Shown here: piece by piece, positions 1 through 8,847 of the stretch | Layout: the number at the start of each line of letters is the position of its first letter | Numbering within the stretch: position 1 is the stretch's first letter | Assembly: GCA_937975725.1 (NCBI GenBank) | Contig: CALJUL010000017.1 | Span: forward strand, 1-64,000 | Length of the DNA stretch: 64,000 nucleotides | Direction of reading: 5' to 3' | Source: an uncultured Pseudoxanthomonas sp. | GTDB taxonomy: Bacteria > Pseudomonadota > Gammaproteobacteria > Xanthomonadales > Xanthomonadaceae | The notes under the pieces: model-generated | What the model was told of the DNA's origin: nothing | The model's input: the letters and a program-made list of their open reading frames with translations, nothing else | The model's database searches: none | Program-made: the position numbers and the translations under genes

Positions 1-864
1 CTCTACCTGTGCCTCAGCATCCTGTGCAGCGTCGCGGTCTCGGTGCTGCTGAAACTCATGCAGCGCCGCGGCATCGACACCGCCCAGGCCATCGGCTGGA
101 ACTACCTGGCCGCCTCGCTGCTGTGCTTCGCCCTGCTGGACCCGCCGCTGGGCACACTGGCCGCACCGCACGCCCCGTGGCCGGCGCTGGCGCTGCTGGC
201 CCTGCTGCTGCCGGGGATCTTCCTGGCGCTGGCGGCCTCGGTGCGGGCGGCCGGCATCGTGCGCACCGACGTGGCGCAGCGGCTGTCGCTGGTGCTGTCG
301 CTGCTGGCCGCGTTCCTGTGGTTCGGCGAACAGGCCACGCCGCAGCGGTTGGCCGGGCTGGCGCTGGGCGTGGTGGCCGTCGTGCTGCTGGTGCTGCGGC
401 CGGAGCGCGGCGCGGCGACGGGCGCGGGCTGGCGCGGCTGGGCGCTGCCGCTGCTGGTGCTGGCCGGCTACGCGGGCGTGGACGTGCTGCTCAAGCACAT
501 CGCCGCGGCGGGCACGCCGTTCGCGGCTTCGCTGCAGGTCGCCTTCGTCGCGGCATTCGTGGTGATGGCGGGCGCGCAACTGCTGCGCCACTGGCGCCAC
601 GGCGTGGTGCCGGCCATGCCGGCGCTGTGGAGCGGCCTGCTGCTGGGCGCACTGAACTTCGGCAACATCCTGTTCTACGTGAAGGCGCACCGCGCGCTGC
701 CGGACAACCCGGCGGTGGTGTTCTCCACGATGAACATCGGCGTGGTGGTGCTGGGCACGCTGGCCGGCATGGCGCTGTTCCGCGAGCGGCTCGGCCGGCT
801 CAACCTGCTGGCGATCCCGCTGGCCATCACCGCCATCGCCCTGATCGCCGCCGACCTGGCGTAG
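1..864 (+). CDS. EamA/DMT-family membrane transporter (5' end outside window)
   Basis: The reading frame is open from the first base of the window, so the gene starts upstream and only its last 287 codons are seen. The product is almost wholly hydrophobic, with about nine membrane segments arranged as two EamA-like halves. It carries the typical second-half pattern of a GALNFGNILFYVKAHR loop followed by a conserved 'VFSTMNIGVVVLGTLAG' helix. EamA proteins are inner-membrane drug/metabolite exporters, but the substrate cannot be told from sequence. A GTG at 43 is a possible internal start but leaves out an obvious membrane segment. The gene converges on dacC. Confidence 0.85.
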   Translation, partial: LYLCLSILCSVAVSVLLKLMQRRGIDTAQAIGWNYLAASLLCFALLDPPLGTLAAPHAPWPALALLALLLPGIFLALAASVRAAGIVRTDVAQRLSLVLSLLAAFLWFGEQATPQRLAGLALGVVAVVLLVLRPERGAATGAGWRGWALPLLVLAGYAGVDVLLKHIAAAGTPFAASLQVAFVAAFVVMAGAQLLRHWRHGVVPAMPALWSGLLLGALNFGNILFYVKAHRALPDNPAVVFSTMNIGVVVLGTLAGMALFRERLGRLNLLAIPLAITAIALIAADLA

Positions 865-971
865 GACGCGCCGCGCCCCGATGGCCATTCCGCCGGCCAG
901 ATGATGAACGCGCCGCAGCGCGCCCGGGCGGCGAACAGCACGCTTCGATCCCGTGCCCGCGATCGCTACGA

Positions 972-1001
972 AAACGCGGAAGCCGGCTTGCGCCGGCTTC
1001 C
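972..1001 (-). terminator. Rho-independent terminator after dacC
   Basis: A perfect 10-bp stem (978-987 with 992-1001) closes a 4-base loop. On the minus strand it is followed by a short T-run (complement of 971-974). It lies about 30 bases beyond the dacC stop and should end the mre operon transcript. Confidence 0.75.
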
Positions 1002-1032
1002 AGAAGAAACGAGGGGGCGGACGCGATGCGGA

Positions 1033-2229
1033 TCAGTCCGATTCCCACCACATCCAGAACGCATCCCACAGCCGCTTGAAGAAGCCGGCTTCCTCGATCG
1101 CCGCCACCGCCACCAGTGGCGACTGCGCGACGACCTTGCCGTCCAGGGTGACCTTGACCGTGCCGATGGCCTGGCCCGCGGTGATCGGCGCGACCAGGGT
1201 CTTGGGCACGTCCATCATCGGCTTGAGGTCCTGGTAGCGGCCGCGCGGCACGCTGACCAGCAGCGGCTGGGCCACGCCCAGTTGCACTTCCCGGGCCTTG
1301 CCCTTCCATACGCGCTGGGCGGCGATGGCCTTGCCCGGCTCGTACAGGCGGTGGGTCTCGTAGAAGCGGAAACCCCAGTTGAGCAGGGCCAGGCTGTCCT
1401 CGGCGCGCTGCTTCTCCGAGGTCGAGCCCATCACCACCGCGATCAGGCGCTGGTCGCCGCGCTGGGCCGAGCTCATCAGGCAATAGCCGGCACCGGAGTG
1501 GTGGCCGGTCTTGATGCCGTCCACGCTGGCGTCGCGCCACAGCAGCAGGTTGCGGTTGGGCTGGGTGATGGTGCCGACCGTGAATTCCTTGATCTTGTTG
1601 AACGCGTAGGTTTCCGGGTAGTCGCGGATCAGCGCGCGGCCCAGCAGCGCCAGGTCGTAGGCGGTCGAGTAATGCTCCGGCGCCGACAGGCCGTGCGCGT
1701 TGACGAAGTGCGAGCCCTTCATGCCGATCTGCGCGGCGTAGTTGTTCATCAGCGAGGCGAAGGCCTCCTGGCTGCCGGCGGCGTGCTCGGCCAGCGCGAT
1801 GGCGGCGTCGTTGCCCGACTGCACGGCCATGCCCTTTTCCATGTCCACCAGCGGCGCGGTCTTGTTGACGGCGAAGCCGCTGTAGCTGCCGTCGGTGCCG
1901 GCGCCGCCCTCGCGCCAGGCGCGCTCGCTCATCATCACCTGGTCACCGGGCTTGATCTTGCCGTTCTTCTGCTCGGCGGCCAGCACGTAGGACGTCATCA
2001 CCTTGGTGATGCTGGCCGGCTCGACGCGCTGGTCGTAGTTCTCGCCCGCCAGCACCTGGCCGGTGGTGTAGTCCATCAGCACCCAGGCGGTGCCCGCCGG
2101 CTTGGGCGCGGGCGGGATCTCGACGACCGGGGCGACCGGGGCGGCGGCGGGTTGCGGCGCCGGCGTCTGGGCGATGGCCAGACCCATGGCGGTGGTCGCC
2201 AGGGCAGCGAGGGCGAAACGGAACTTCAT
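1033..2229 (-). CDS. dacC: D-alanyl-D-alanine carboxypeptidase (PBP5/6 type)
   Basis: Serine peptidase of family S11 that removes the terminal D-Ala from peptidoglycan stem peptides in the periplasm and so limits cross-linking. The 398-residue protein starts with a signal peptide (residues 1-20, ending AIA) and a Pro/Ala linker. The three penicillin-binding motifs are intact: S73-I-T-K76, S138-G-N140 and K240-T-G. The C-terminal region matches the PBP5 beta domain and ends in an amphipathic tail rich in Trp and Phe, as used for membrane anchoring. The ATG at 2229 is chosen because AGGAG lies about 10 bases upstream and the signal peptide starts there; longer in-frame extensions are not protein-like. 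It is the last gene of the mre operon. Confidence 0.95.
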   Translation of the reverse strand: MKFRFALAALATTAMGLAIAQTPAPQPAAAPVAPVVEIPPAPKPAGTAWVLMDYTTGQVLAGENYDQRVEPASITKVMTSYVLAAEQKNGKIKPGDQVMMSERAWREGGAGTDGSYSGFAVNKTAPLVDMEKGMAVQSGNDAAIALAEHAAGSQEAFASLMNNYAAQIGMKGSHFVNAHGLSAPEHYSTAYDLALLGRALIRDYPETYAFNKIKEFTVGTITQPNRNLLLWRDASVDGIKTGHHSGAGYCLMSSAQRGDQRLIAVVMGSTSEKQRAEDSLALLNWGFRFYETHRLYEPGKAIAAQRVWKGKAREVQLGVAQPLLVSVPRGRYQDLKPMMDVPKTLVAPITAGQAIGTVKVTLDGKVVAQSPLVAVAAIEEAGFFKRLWDAFWMWWESD

Positions 2230-2341
2230 CGGGCAGGGACTCCTGGAGGGGCCTGGTCGGGCCAGGCGAGGCAGGCCGACATTGTAGGGAGACGCGCGCG
2301 GCGATGGGTGGCGGAGCCGTGAACGGCCGCCACCCGGCGCA

Positions 2342-3589
2342 TCATTCGCGGACCACTTGCGGACGGCCGAAACCCAGGCCGACGATGCGCCCGGCCAGCG
2401 CTTCGGCGGCGGCCGGATCGGGCGCGCCCACCCGCAGCCGCCACAGCACGCGGCCCTGGCTGGAGGCATCGCTCAACCGCGCATCGCTGATACCGGCGGC
2501 CAGCAGGCGCGCGAGCGCGCGATCGGCGTTGTCGCGGCTGGAGAAGCTGGCCACCTGCAATTGCAGGGCCGGCGGCAAAGCGGCCGGCACGCTGGCGGCG
2601 GACGCCGTGGAAGCCGCGGCCGCGGCCACAGCGACGGGCGCGGCCTGCGGCGGCGCAGGCACGGGCGTCGGCGAAGACGCCGGCAGCGCGGAGGCCGGGC
2701 GGCCGGTCGCCACGCGCACGCCGTTGGCCTTCATCCAAGCATCGAATCCATCCGCGCTCGGCGTGCCGCCGGGCCGCGCCGGCACGGCATAGCGCGCGCC
2801 GCCGTCCTGCCGCGGCAGGCCATCGACCAGCCGGTCCATCGCCGACGATGCGGGTGCGGGTGCGGGTGCGGGTGCGGGTGCGGGTGCGGCCGGCGCAGGC
2901 GAAGGCGAAGGCGCGGCAGCCAGCGAGGTCTCGCCCGGCTTCAACGCACGCACTTCCACCCGCCCGGTGCCGCGCTGGGTGATGCCCAGCTTGACCGCCG
3001 CCGCGTAGCTCAGGTCGATCACGCGGCCGTCGTGGAAAGGGCCGCGGTCGTTGACGCGCACCACCACCGACTGCCCGTTGTCCAGGTTGGTCACCCGCGC
3101 GAAGCTGGGCAGCGGCAGGGTCTTGTGCGCGGCGGTGAAGGCGTACATGTCGTACACCTCCAGGTTGGAGGTGCGGCGGCCATGGAACTTGTTGCCGTAG
3201 TACGAAGCCGTGCCCTGCTCCACGTAGCCGCCGACGTCGTCCAGCACGCGGTACTGCTTGCCCAGCACGGAGTAGGGCGACTTGTTGCCGACCGGCGAGC
3301 GCGGCTCGGCGGTGACCGCCGGCTCGCGGATGCAGTCCAGGTCAGGCATGTGGTCCGGGGTGGTGTCGGCCACGCCGGGAGCGTACAGCCCGCCGGAGGT
3401 GTAGTCGCCGCGCTTGGACAGGTCTTCCTGCGCGGGGGTGTAGCGCGAACAGTCCTTGCCTCCCGGCTTGCGCGCGGCCGTCTGCGGCGGCTTGCCGGCG
3501 GAAGTGCCGGGGACCTGCGCGGACTTCTTCGGGACCGTGCCGCAGGCGGCCAGCGCCAACGCCAGCGCGGGCAGCACCAGCCGCTTCAT
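2342..3589 (-). CDS. rlpA: Septal ring lytic transglycosylase RlpA
   Basis: Lipoprotein of 415 residues with lipobox LAAC (Cys16), a central double-psi beta-barrel (about residues 110-200, containing GTASYYGNKFHGRRTSN and NDRGPFHDGR) and a C-terminal SPOR domain (about 340-415) that binds denuded septal glycan. RlpA proteins cleave naked glycan strands at division sites. The conserved barrel His and Asp are present. A Pro-Ala linker (about residues 236-247) is encoded by a hexanucleotide tandem repeat. The ATG at 3589 overlaps the mltB stop as ATGA, which indicates translational coupling. Confidence 0.95.
   Translation of the reverse strand: MKRLVLPALALALAACGTVPKKSAQVPGTSAGKPPQTAARKPGGKDCSRYTPAQEDLSKRGDYTSGGLYAPGVADTTPDHMPDLDCIREPAVTAEPRSPVGNKSPYSVLGKQYRVLDDVGGYVEQGTASYYGNKFHGRRTSNLEVYDMYAFTAAHKTLPLPSFARVTNLDNGQSVVVRVNDRGPFHDGRVIDLSYAAAVKLGITQRGTGRVEVRALKPGETSLAAAPSPSPAPAAPAPAPAPAPAPASSAMDRLVDGLPRQDGGARYAVPARPGGTPSADGFDAWMKANGVRVATGRPASALPASSPTPVPAPPQAAPVAVAAAAASTASAASVPAALPPALQLQVASFSSRDNADRALARLLAAGISDARLSDASSQGRVLWRLRVGAPDPAAAEALAGRIVGLGFGRPQVVRE
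2849..2884. repeat. Hexanucleotide tandem repeat inside rlpA
   Basis: Six perfect copies of tgcggg (plus strand) encode alternating Pro-Ala in the RlpA linker. Copy number could vary by slippage without breaking the frame, because the unit is six bases, so linker length may differ between strains. Confidence 0.9.
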
Positions 3590-4725
3590 GCCGGCGGCAC
3601 CGGTCTGCCGGCGATCGCCTGCGAAAGCTGGTGCACCGCCATCGCGTACATCTTGGAGTTGTTGTAGCGGGTGATGGCGTAGTAGTTCTGGAAGCCCAGC
3701 CAATACTGCTTGCCGTCGGCGCCTTCCAGCGACACCAAAGTGGCGGTGGCGTCGGGTGCGACCGGTTCCAGCGGGCGGTAGCCCTTCTCGGCCAGTTGCG
3801 CCAGCGTGTAGTCCGGCGTCCACGTCTCCGGGGTGAACTCCGGATACCCGTCCTGCAGTTGCGCGCGCGCCACCACCGCGCCGCCCGGCACCCAGCCGCC
3901 GCGCTCGCCGCCCTTCTTGCGGAAATAGTTAGCGATGGAAGCGAACACGTCCGGCAGGCTGCCGAACAGGTCGCGGCGGCCGTCGCCGTCGCCGTCCACC
4001 GCGAACTCGCGGTAGCTGGACGGCATGAACTGGCCCATGCCCATCGCGCCGGCGTAGCTGCCGGTCAGCGAGGCGATGTCCAGCTTCTCCTCGCGGCCCA
4101 GCGCGAACAACTGCGCCAGCTCGTCGCGGAAGAACTGCTCGCGCCGGTATTCGTAGGCCGCGCGCGCCGGGTCGCCGCTGCGCGGATAGCGGAACGCCAG
4201 CGTGTACAGCGCATCCAGCACCTTGTGGCGGCCGGTGAAGCCGCCGTAGTTGGTCTCCACGCCGATGATCGAGACGATCACCTCGGCCGGCACGCCGTAC
4301 TGCTGCTCGGTCCGCGCCAGTTCGTCGCGGTGCTGGGCCATGAACTTCTGCCCGCCCTGGATGCGCGCTGGAGTCAGGAAGCCCGTGCGGTACTCGCTCC
4401 ACGGCTTCACCCGTTCGGCCGGCCGCGACATCGCCGCGACCACGCTGTCGAGGAACTGCGCCTTGGCCAGCGTGGCCTCGATCTCGGCGGGCGCGATGCC
4501 GTACTTCGCCGCGGTGTCGCGCACGAACTGCGCGCGCGCGGTGGGGAAATCGACCGGCTGCAAGGCTTCCGGCGGCACTTCGGCCACGCGCTCGACCGAG
4601 GTCTCGGCCGGCACGGCGGGAGCGGGTTGCGGAGTGTCGCCGGCAGCGGCGGGAGACGGTGCCTGCGGCGTGGCGCACGAGGCCAGGCCGAGCACGAACA
4701 GACAGGGAAGAGCGCGTCGCATCAT
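3586..4725 (-). CDS. mltB: Membrane-bound lytic murein transglycosylase B
   Basis: Lytic transglycosylase of family GH103 that cleaves the MurNAc-GlcNAc bond with formation of 1,6-anhydroMurNAc. The protein is a 379-residue lipoprotein with lipobox LASC (Cys17). The predicted catalytic Glu is E157 in VSIIGVETNYGG, matching E162 of E. coli Slt35. The substrate-groove motif GAMGMGQFMPSSY and a DGDGDGRRD calcium-type loop follow. Two consecutive ATG codons (4725, 4722) are possible starts. The gene lies between rodA and rlpA and is separated from rodA by an unusual perfect inverted repeat, while its 3' end overlaps rlpA. Confidence 0.95.
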   Translation of the reverse strand: MMRRALPCLFVLGLASCATPQAPSPAAAGDTPQPAPAVPAETSVERVAEVPPEALQPVDFPTARAQFVRDTAAKYGIAPAEIEATLAKAQFLDSVVAAMSRPAERVKPWSEYRTGFLTPARIQGGQKFMAQHRDELARTEQQYGVPAEVIVSIIGVETNYGGFTGRHKVLDALYTLAFRYPRSGDPARAAYEYRREQFFRDELAQLFALGREEKLDIASLTGSYAGAMGMGQFMPSSYREFAVDGDGDGRRDLFGSLPDVFASIANYFRKKGGERGGWVPGGAVVARAQLQDGYPEFTPETWTPDYTLAQLAEKGYRPLEPVAPDATATLVSLEGADGKQYWLGFQNYYAITRYNNSKMYAMAVHQLSQAIAGRPVPPA

Positions 4726-4775
4726 CGGCGCGAGGGTAGCACGGGGTCCTTGGGAAATCGTGAACAGCCAACAGC

Positions 4776-4860
4776 GAGGAGTGAGTGGAGAGGAGTGAGG
4801 AGTGAGCAAGAGCCGAGGAGCCGCTTCCACTCACTCCTCACTCCTCTCCACTCACTCCTC
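4776..4860. repeat. Perfect 31-bp inverted repeat between rodA and mltB
   Basis: Bases 4776-4806 and 4830-4860 are exact reverse complements, with a 23-base spacer. The arms are built from repeats of gaggagtg, and the right arm runs into the rodA stop codon (4859-4861). Transcribed, it would form a very long hairpin in the spacer between two co-transcribed genes. There is no T-run, so a simple intrinsic terminator is unlikely. Confidence 0.9.
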
Positions 4861-5995
4861 AATACCCATGCACCGGCCGGTGCGCCCTCACCGCCATCAC
4901 CAGTCCGAGGCCCGCGAGCAGCGACACCGCCGAGGTGCCGCCGTAGCTCAGCAGCGGCATCGGCACGCCGACCACCGGCATCAGCCCGGACACCATGCCG
5001 CCGTTGACGATCACGTACACGAACAGCGCCATGCCCAGCGTGCCGGCGATCAGGCGCGAATAGGTGTCGCGCGCGTCCATCGCGATCCACAGGCAGCGGC
5101 CGACCACGAACAGGTACAGCGCCAGCACCAGCGCCACGCCCGCCCAGCCGAATTCCTCCGACAGCACCGAGAAGATGAAGTCGGTGGTGTGCTCGGGCAG
5201 ATAGTCCAAGTGCGACTGCGAACCCTGCCCCCAGCCCTTGCCGGTCCAGCCGCCACCACCGATGGCGATCTTGGACTGGATGATGTTCCAGCCCGTGCCC
5301 AGCGGGTCGTTCTCCGGGTCGCGGAAGGTCAGGATGCGGTTCTGCTGGTATTCGCGCAGGAACGAGAACCACGAGATCGGCGCGAACATCACCAGCCCCA
5401 CCGCGCCACCGCCCAGCACGCCGGCGGTGATGAACCACCACCACGACAGCCCGGCCAGGTACAGCGCGAACACGCCGCTGGCCGCCACCAGCATGGCGGT
5501 GCCGAAATCCGGCTGCAGCAGGATCAACCCGGTCGGCAGGCCGATCAGCAGCGCCGAGACGATCGTGGTGCGCCAGCCCGGCGGCAACGGTTCGCGGTGC
5601 AGGTACCAGGCCAGCATCATCGGCAGCGCGATCTTCAGCAGTTCCGAGGGTTGCAGGTAGAAGAACTTCAGGTCGATCCAGTGCGCCCCGTGCTTGCCGG
5701 TGCCGATGAACAGCACCAGCACCAGCGGCATCAGCGACACCGCGAACGCCCCCGGCGTCCATGCGCGCAGCCGTACCGGCGACACTCGCGACAGCGCCCA
5801 CATCGCGCCCAGCCCCACCGCGAAGCGCACGCCCTGCGCGATCACCAGGCGCATGCCCAGCGCTTCGCCGCCAGCGCTGTACAGCACCGCCAGGCCCACG
5901 CCCATCAACGCCAGCAGGGCGCCCAGCAGCGGCCAGTCCAGGGTGCGCAGCAGATGCCGCAGCAGATCGAAGGCCCAGCGCAGCAGTTCGGTCAT
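4859..5995 (-). CDS. rodA: Rod-shape SEDS peptidoglycan glycosyltransferase RodA
   Basis: Integral membrane protein of 378 residues with about ten membrane helices. It polymerises lipid II during cell elongation, working with PBP2 (MrdA) and the MreBCD scaffold. Family features include HGAHWIDLKFFYLQPSELLK near the fourth helix, the extracellular loop with RDPENDPLGTGWNIIQSKIAIG, and the conserved GMVSGLMPVVGVPMPLLSYG segment with its end-of-helix Pro and Gly residues. The ATG at 5995 overlaps the mrdA stop as ATGA. Confidence 0.96.
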   Translation of the reverse strand: MTELLRWAFDLLRHLLRTLDWPLLGALLALMGVGLAVLYSAGGEALGMRLVIAQGVRFAVGLGAMWALSRVSPVRLRAWTPGAFAVSLMPLVLVLFIGTGKHGAHWIDLKFFYLQPSELLKIALPMMLAWYLHREPLPPGWRTTIVSALLIGLPTGLILLQPDFGTAMLVAASGVFALYLAGLSWWWFITAGVLGGGAVGLVMFAPISWFSFLREYQQNRILTFRDPENDPLGTGWNIIQSKIAIGGGGWTGKGWGQGSQSHLDYLPEHTTDFIFSVLSEEFGWAGVALVLALYLFVVGRCLWIAMDARDTYSRLIAGTLGMALFVYVIVNGGMVSGLMPVVGVPMPLLSYGGTSAVSLLAGLGLVMAVRAHRPVHGY

Positions 5996-8358
5996 GCGAA
6001 GGCGCTCCGCGGGCGCGCCGCGTCAGGAAGTTCTTCTTCGCCCGCACGACTACGGACAACGGCCGTATCGAGCCCCCCTCCCGCTGGGAGAGGGGTTGGG
6101 ATGAGGGGCGGGACATGCGCAGCGCACGCGGCTTGCGCGGGAACTGTCACGGGCGCGGAAGTCCTCCATGCACCGCCGCCGTCGCTGGCTCCGTCACCCC
6201 TCACCCCAACCCCTCTCCCGGCGGGAGAGGGGCTTTGCTTCGCGGCGCCGGAAGGTGGCGCGGGCGTGTTACGGGGTGTCGGTGCCTGCCGCTTCGGTGC
6301 TGCTGCCGGTGCCGCGGTTGCCGGCGCGGCCGTATTCCCCGCGCCGGTTCCAGCTCCAGCTCCAGTTCCAGTCGCCGGCCCGGTCCCGTCGCCCGGCACG
6401 CGGGCTCCGGTTCCCTGCTCGCCGTCCAGCGCCCCGGGGCCGCCATTCCCGGTTGCCTGTTGCCCATTGCCCGTGTCCGGCGCCGCGCTCCCGGTTTCCG
6501 TCGCCTCGCCCTCCTTCTCCGGCATCTTGCCGAGCAGGTAGGCGTCGAGGATCTTGCGCGCGATCGGCGCGGCGGTACTGCCGCCATAGCCGCCGCCCTC
6601 CACCGCCACCGCCACGGCGATGGTCGGATTCTCGGCGGGGGCGAAGCCGACGAACAGCGCGCGATGGCGCAGGTGCATGGGCAGGCTCTTGGGGTTGACC
6701 GCAGCGGTGCCGCGGCGGCTGACCACCTGCGCGGTGCCGGTCTTGCCAGCCATCGCGTAGGGTGCGCCGCGGGCGACGGCGTAGCCGGTGCCGCCGGGCT
6801 GCATGGTCATCATCATGCCCTCGCGCACCACCTGCACGTGGGCGGGATTGGGGCTGATCGGCACCGGCGCCGGTTCCGGCACCGGCTGCCAGGGCTTGTC
6901 GAAGCCATGCCGCGCCTGGCTGACCAGGTGCGGCCGCTGCAACTGCCCGGTGGCCAGTCCGGCGGTGGCGCGCACGAGCTGCAACGGCGTGACCTTCCAG
7001 TCGCCCTGGCCGATGCTGACGTTGACGGTGTCGCCGGGGTACCAGCGCTCCTTGCGCGCCTTCATCTTGGCCGCGGGCGAAGGCAGGATGCCGCCGATCT
7101 CGCCGCGCAGGTCGATGCCGGTGGGCTGGCCGAAGCCGTAGCGCGTCATGTAGTCGTCGTAGCGCTCGATGCCCATGTCCAGCGCCAGCCGGTAGTAATA
7201 GGTGTTCACCGACTGTGCGATCGACTTGCGCAGGTCGGTCCAGCCGTGGCCGCCGCGGTGCGCGTCGCCCCAGCCGCGCTTGGTGCCGGGCAGGTAGAAC
7301 ATGCCGGTGGACAGCACCCGGTCCTCGGGCCGGCGCAGGCCGCTGTCCAGGCCGGCCAGCGCGACCAGCGGCTTGATCGTGGAGCCCGGCGCCACGCCGC
7401 CCAGCACGATGCGGTTGAACTGCGGCCGCGACGGGTTCTCGTTGAGCAGCTTGAAGTCCTGGCGGGAGATGCCGTTGACGAACAGGTTGGGGTCGTAGCT
7501 GGGCAGGCTGACCATGGCGAGGACCTCGCCGGTACGCGGATCCACCGCGATGGCCGAGCCCTCCAGCTCGCCGAAGGCGTCCACCATCGCCTGCTGCAGG
7601 GTGGCATCCACGCTCAGCCGCAGGTCGGTGCCGGCCTGCGCGGGCACGCGCCCGACCACGCGCAGCGCGCGGCCTTCCACGTTGGTCTCGACCTTCTCGT
7701 AGCCGATGCGGCCACGCAGTTGTTCGTCGTAGTAGCGCTCCAGCCCAGTCTTGCCGATGTGGGTGAGCGCGGCGTTGATCTCGCCCATCTGTTCGAGATC
7801 CTTCTCGTCCACCCGGCCGACGTAGCCGACGATGTGCGCGAACAGGTCGCCGTAGGGATAGCGGCGGGTCAGGTACGGCACCAGCTCCACGCCCGGGTAG
7901 CGCCAGCGGTCCACCGCGAAGCGCGCCATCTCTTCTTCGCTCACGCGCAGCTTCAGGGTGATCGGGCGGAAGCCGCGGGTGGCCTTGCGGGTGGCCTCGA
8001 AGCGCTCGATGTCCTCGGGCGTCAGCGCGATGATGGCGCCCAGCTCGGCGACCAGCCGGGCCGGGTCCTTCACCTTGTCGGGCGTGACGTCCAGGCGGAA
8101 GGCCGGCACGTTCTCGGCCAGCAGCCGGCCGTGGCGGTCGTAGATGGTGCCGCGCCCCGGCACCACCGGGCGCGGGCGGATGCGGTTGGCTTCCGAGCGG
8201 GTAGCGTACTCGGCGTGGTCCACCACCTGCAGCTTGAAGTACCACGCCGCCAGCCCGACCAGGCACAGCGCCACCACCAGGAAGCCCAGCACCGCGCGGC
8301 GGCGGAACTGCTCGGCCTCGGCATGCGGGTTCTTGCTGCGGCGGCGAGGGACCATCAT
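5992..8358 (-). CDS. mrdA: Penicillin-binding protein 2 with an unusual 173-residue tail
   Basis: Class B penicillin-binding protein that cross-links the side wall as RodA's partner. One membrane anchor (residues 22-40) is followed by the pedestal domain and a transpeptidase domain with S326-T-I-K329, S383-V-N385 and K539-T-G541. The protein has 788 residues, well above the usual 620-690. After about residue 615 it has a low-complexity tail rich in Gly, Ala, Thr and Pro. Residues near 715-760 (SPSPAGRGVGVRG and IPTPLPAGGGL) are direct translations of two palindromic REP-like elements at 6073-6107 and 6198-6232. The tail is therefore probably recruited intergenic DNA and dispensable for catalysis. 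Two tandem ATGs (8358, 8355) are possible starts. mreD ends three bases upstream. Confidence 0.95.
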   Translation of the reverse strand: MMVPRRRSKNPHAEAEQFRRRAVLGFLVVALCLVGLAAWYFKLQVVDHAEYATRSEANRIRPRPVVPGRGTIYDRHGRLLAENVPAFRLDVTPDKVKDPARLVAELGAIIALTPEDIERFEATRKATRGFRPITLKLRVSEEEMARFAVDRWRYPGVELVPYLTRRYPYGDLFAHIVGYVGRVDEKDLEQMGEINAALTHIGKTGLERYYDEQLRGRIGYEKVETNVEGRALRVVGRVPAQAGTDLRLSVDATLQQAMVDAFGELEGSAIAVDPRTGEVLAMVSLPSYDPNLFVNGISRQDFKLLNENPSRPQFNRIVLGGVAPGSTIKPLVALAGLDSGLRRPEDRVLSTGMFYLPGTKRGWGDAHRGGHGWTDLRKSIAQSVNTYYYRLALDMGIERYDDYMTRYGFGQPTGIDLRGEIGGILPSPAAKMKARKERWYPGDTVNVSIGQGDWKVTPLQLVRATAGLATGQLQRPHLVSQARHGFDKPWQPVPEPAPVPISPNPAHVQVVREGMMMTMQPGGTGYAVARGAPYAMAGKTGTAQVVSRRGTAAVNPKSLPMHLRHRALFVGFAPAENPTIAVAVAVEGGGYGGSTAAPIARKILDAYLLGKMPEKEGEATETGSAAPDTGNGQQATGNGGPGALDGEQGTGARVPGDGTGPATGTGAGAGTGAGNTAAPATAAPAAAPKRQAPTPRNTPAPPSGAAKQSPSPAGRGVGVRGDGASDGGGAWRTSAPVTVPAQAACAAHVPPLIPTPLPAGGGLDTAVVRSRAGEEELPDAARPRSAFA
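6073..6107 (-). repeat. REP-like palindrome, family A, copy 1 (within mrdA)
   Basis: Short palindrome with core ctccc-gct-gggag followed by aggggttgggatgagggg. It is the inverted partner of the copy at 6198-6232, and together they form a REPIN-like doublet about 90 bases apart inside the 3' end of mrdA. Confidence 0.8.
6198..6232 (+). repeat. REP-like palindrome, family A, copy 2 (within mrdA)
   Basis: A 10-bp perfect stem (6210-6219 with 6223-6232), 3-base loop, preceded by ccctcaccccaa. Opposite orientation to copy 1. Confidence 0.85.
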
Positions 8359-8361
8359 GGC

Positions 8362-8847
8362 TCAGCCACGCTTGCCCCTGCCCTGCCGCAGCGCGTCCAT
8401 CAGCAGGAACAGCGGCACCCACAGCGCCGCGCCCAGCAGCGGCGCCCACCAGTACTGCCACGGCAGCCGCGGCTCGCCCAGCGCCAGGTGCACCAGCAGG
8501 GTCACGATGCGGTCGTTGACCAGCAGGCCGCCGATCGCCAGCGCCTGCTGCGACAGCGGGAAGAAGCGCAGCCGCGCGCGGAAGCGCTGCAGGATGAAGG
8601 CCATCACGACCAGGCGCAGCCCCTGTTCGCCCAGCAGCGTGCCGAACATCAGGTCGGCAACCAGGCCGACGATGACGGCGAAGCCCAGGCCGGCGTGCTC
8701 GGGCGCCTCGATCACCCAGTACGCCACCACCAGCGCCAGCCAGTACGGGCGCAGCGGCTGCAAGGCGCCGGGCAGCGGCAGCAGCCCGAGCAGCAGCGCC
8801 ACGATGATGCTCGCCGGCAGCAGCCAACCAGTGCGCGAGCGGCTCAT
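8362..8847 (-). CDS. mreD: Rod shape-determining protein MreD
   Basis: Small integral membrane protein (161 residues, five to six predicted membrane helices) that links the cytoplasmic MreB filaments to the periplasmic MreC and the Rod synthesis complex. It is recognised by its size, hydrophobic profile, the VADLMFGTLLGEQGL segment typical of MreD, and its place between mreC and mrdA. The ATG at 8847 overlaps the mreC stop as ATGA. Confidence 0.93.
   Translation of the reverse strand: MSRSRTGWLLPASIIVALLLGLLPLPGALQPLRPYWLALVVAYWVIEAPEHAGLGFAVIVGLVADLMFGTLLGEQGLRLVVMAFILQRFRARLRFFPLSQQALAIGGLLVNDRIVTLLVHLALGEPRLPWQYWWAPLLGAALWVPLFLLMDALRQGRGKRG

Noticed and set aside
2849..2884. Regular repeat that could be mistaken for a CRISPR-like array
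   Set aside because: It is a hexanucleotide repeat without spacers, inside the rlpA linker.
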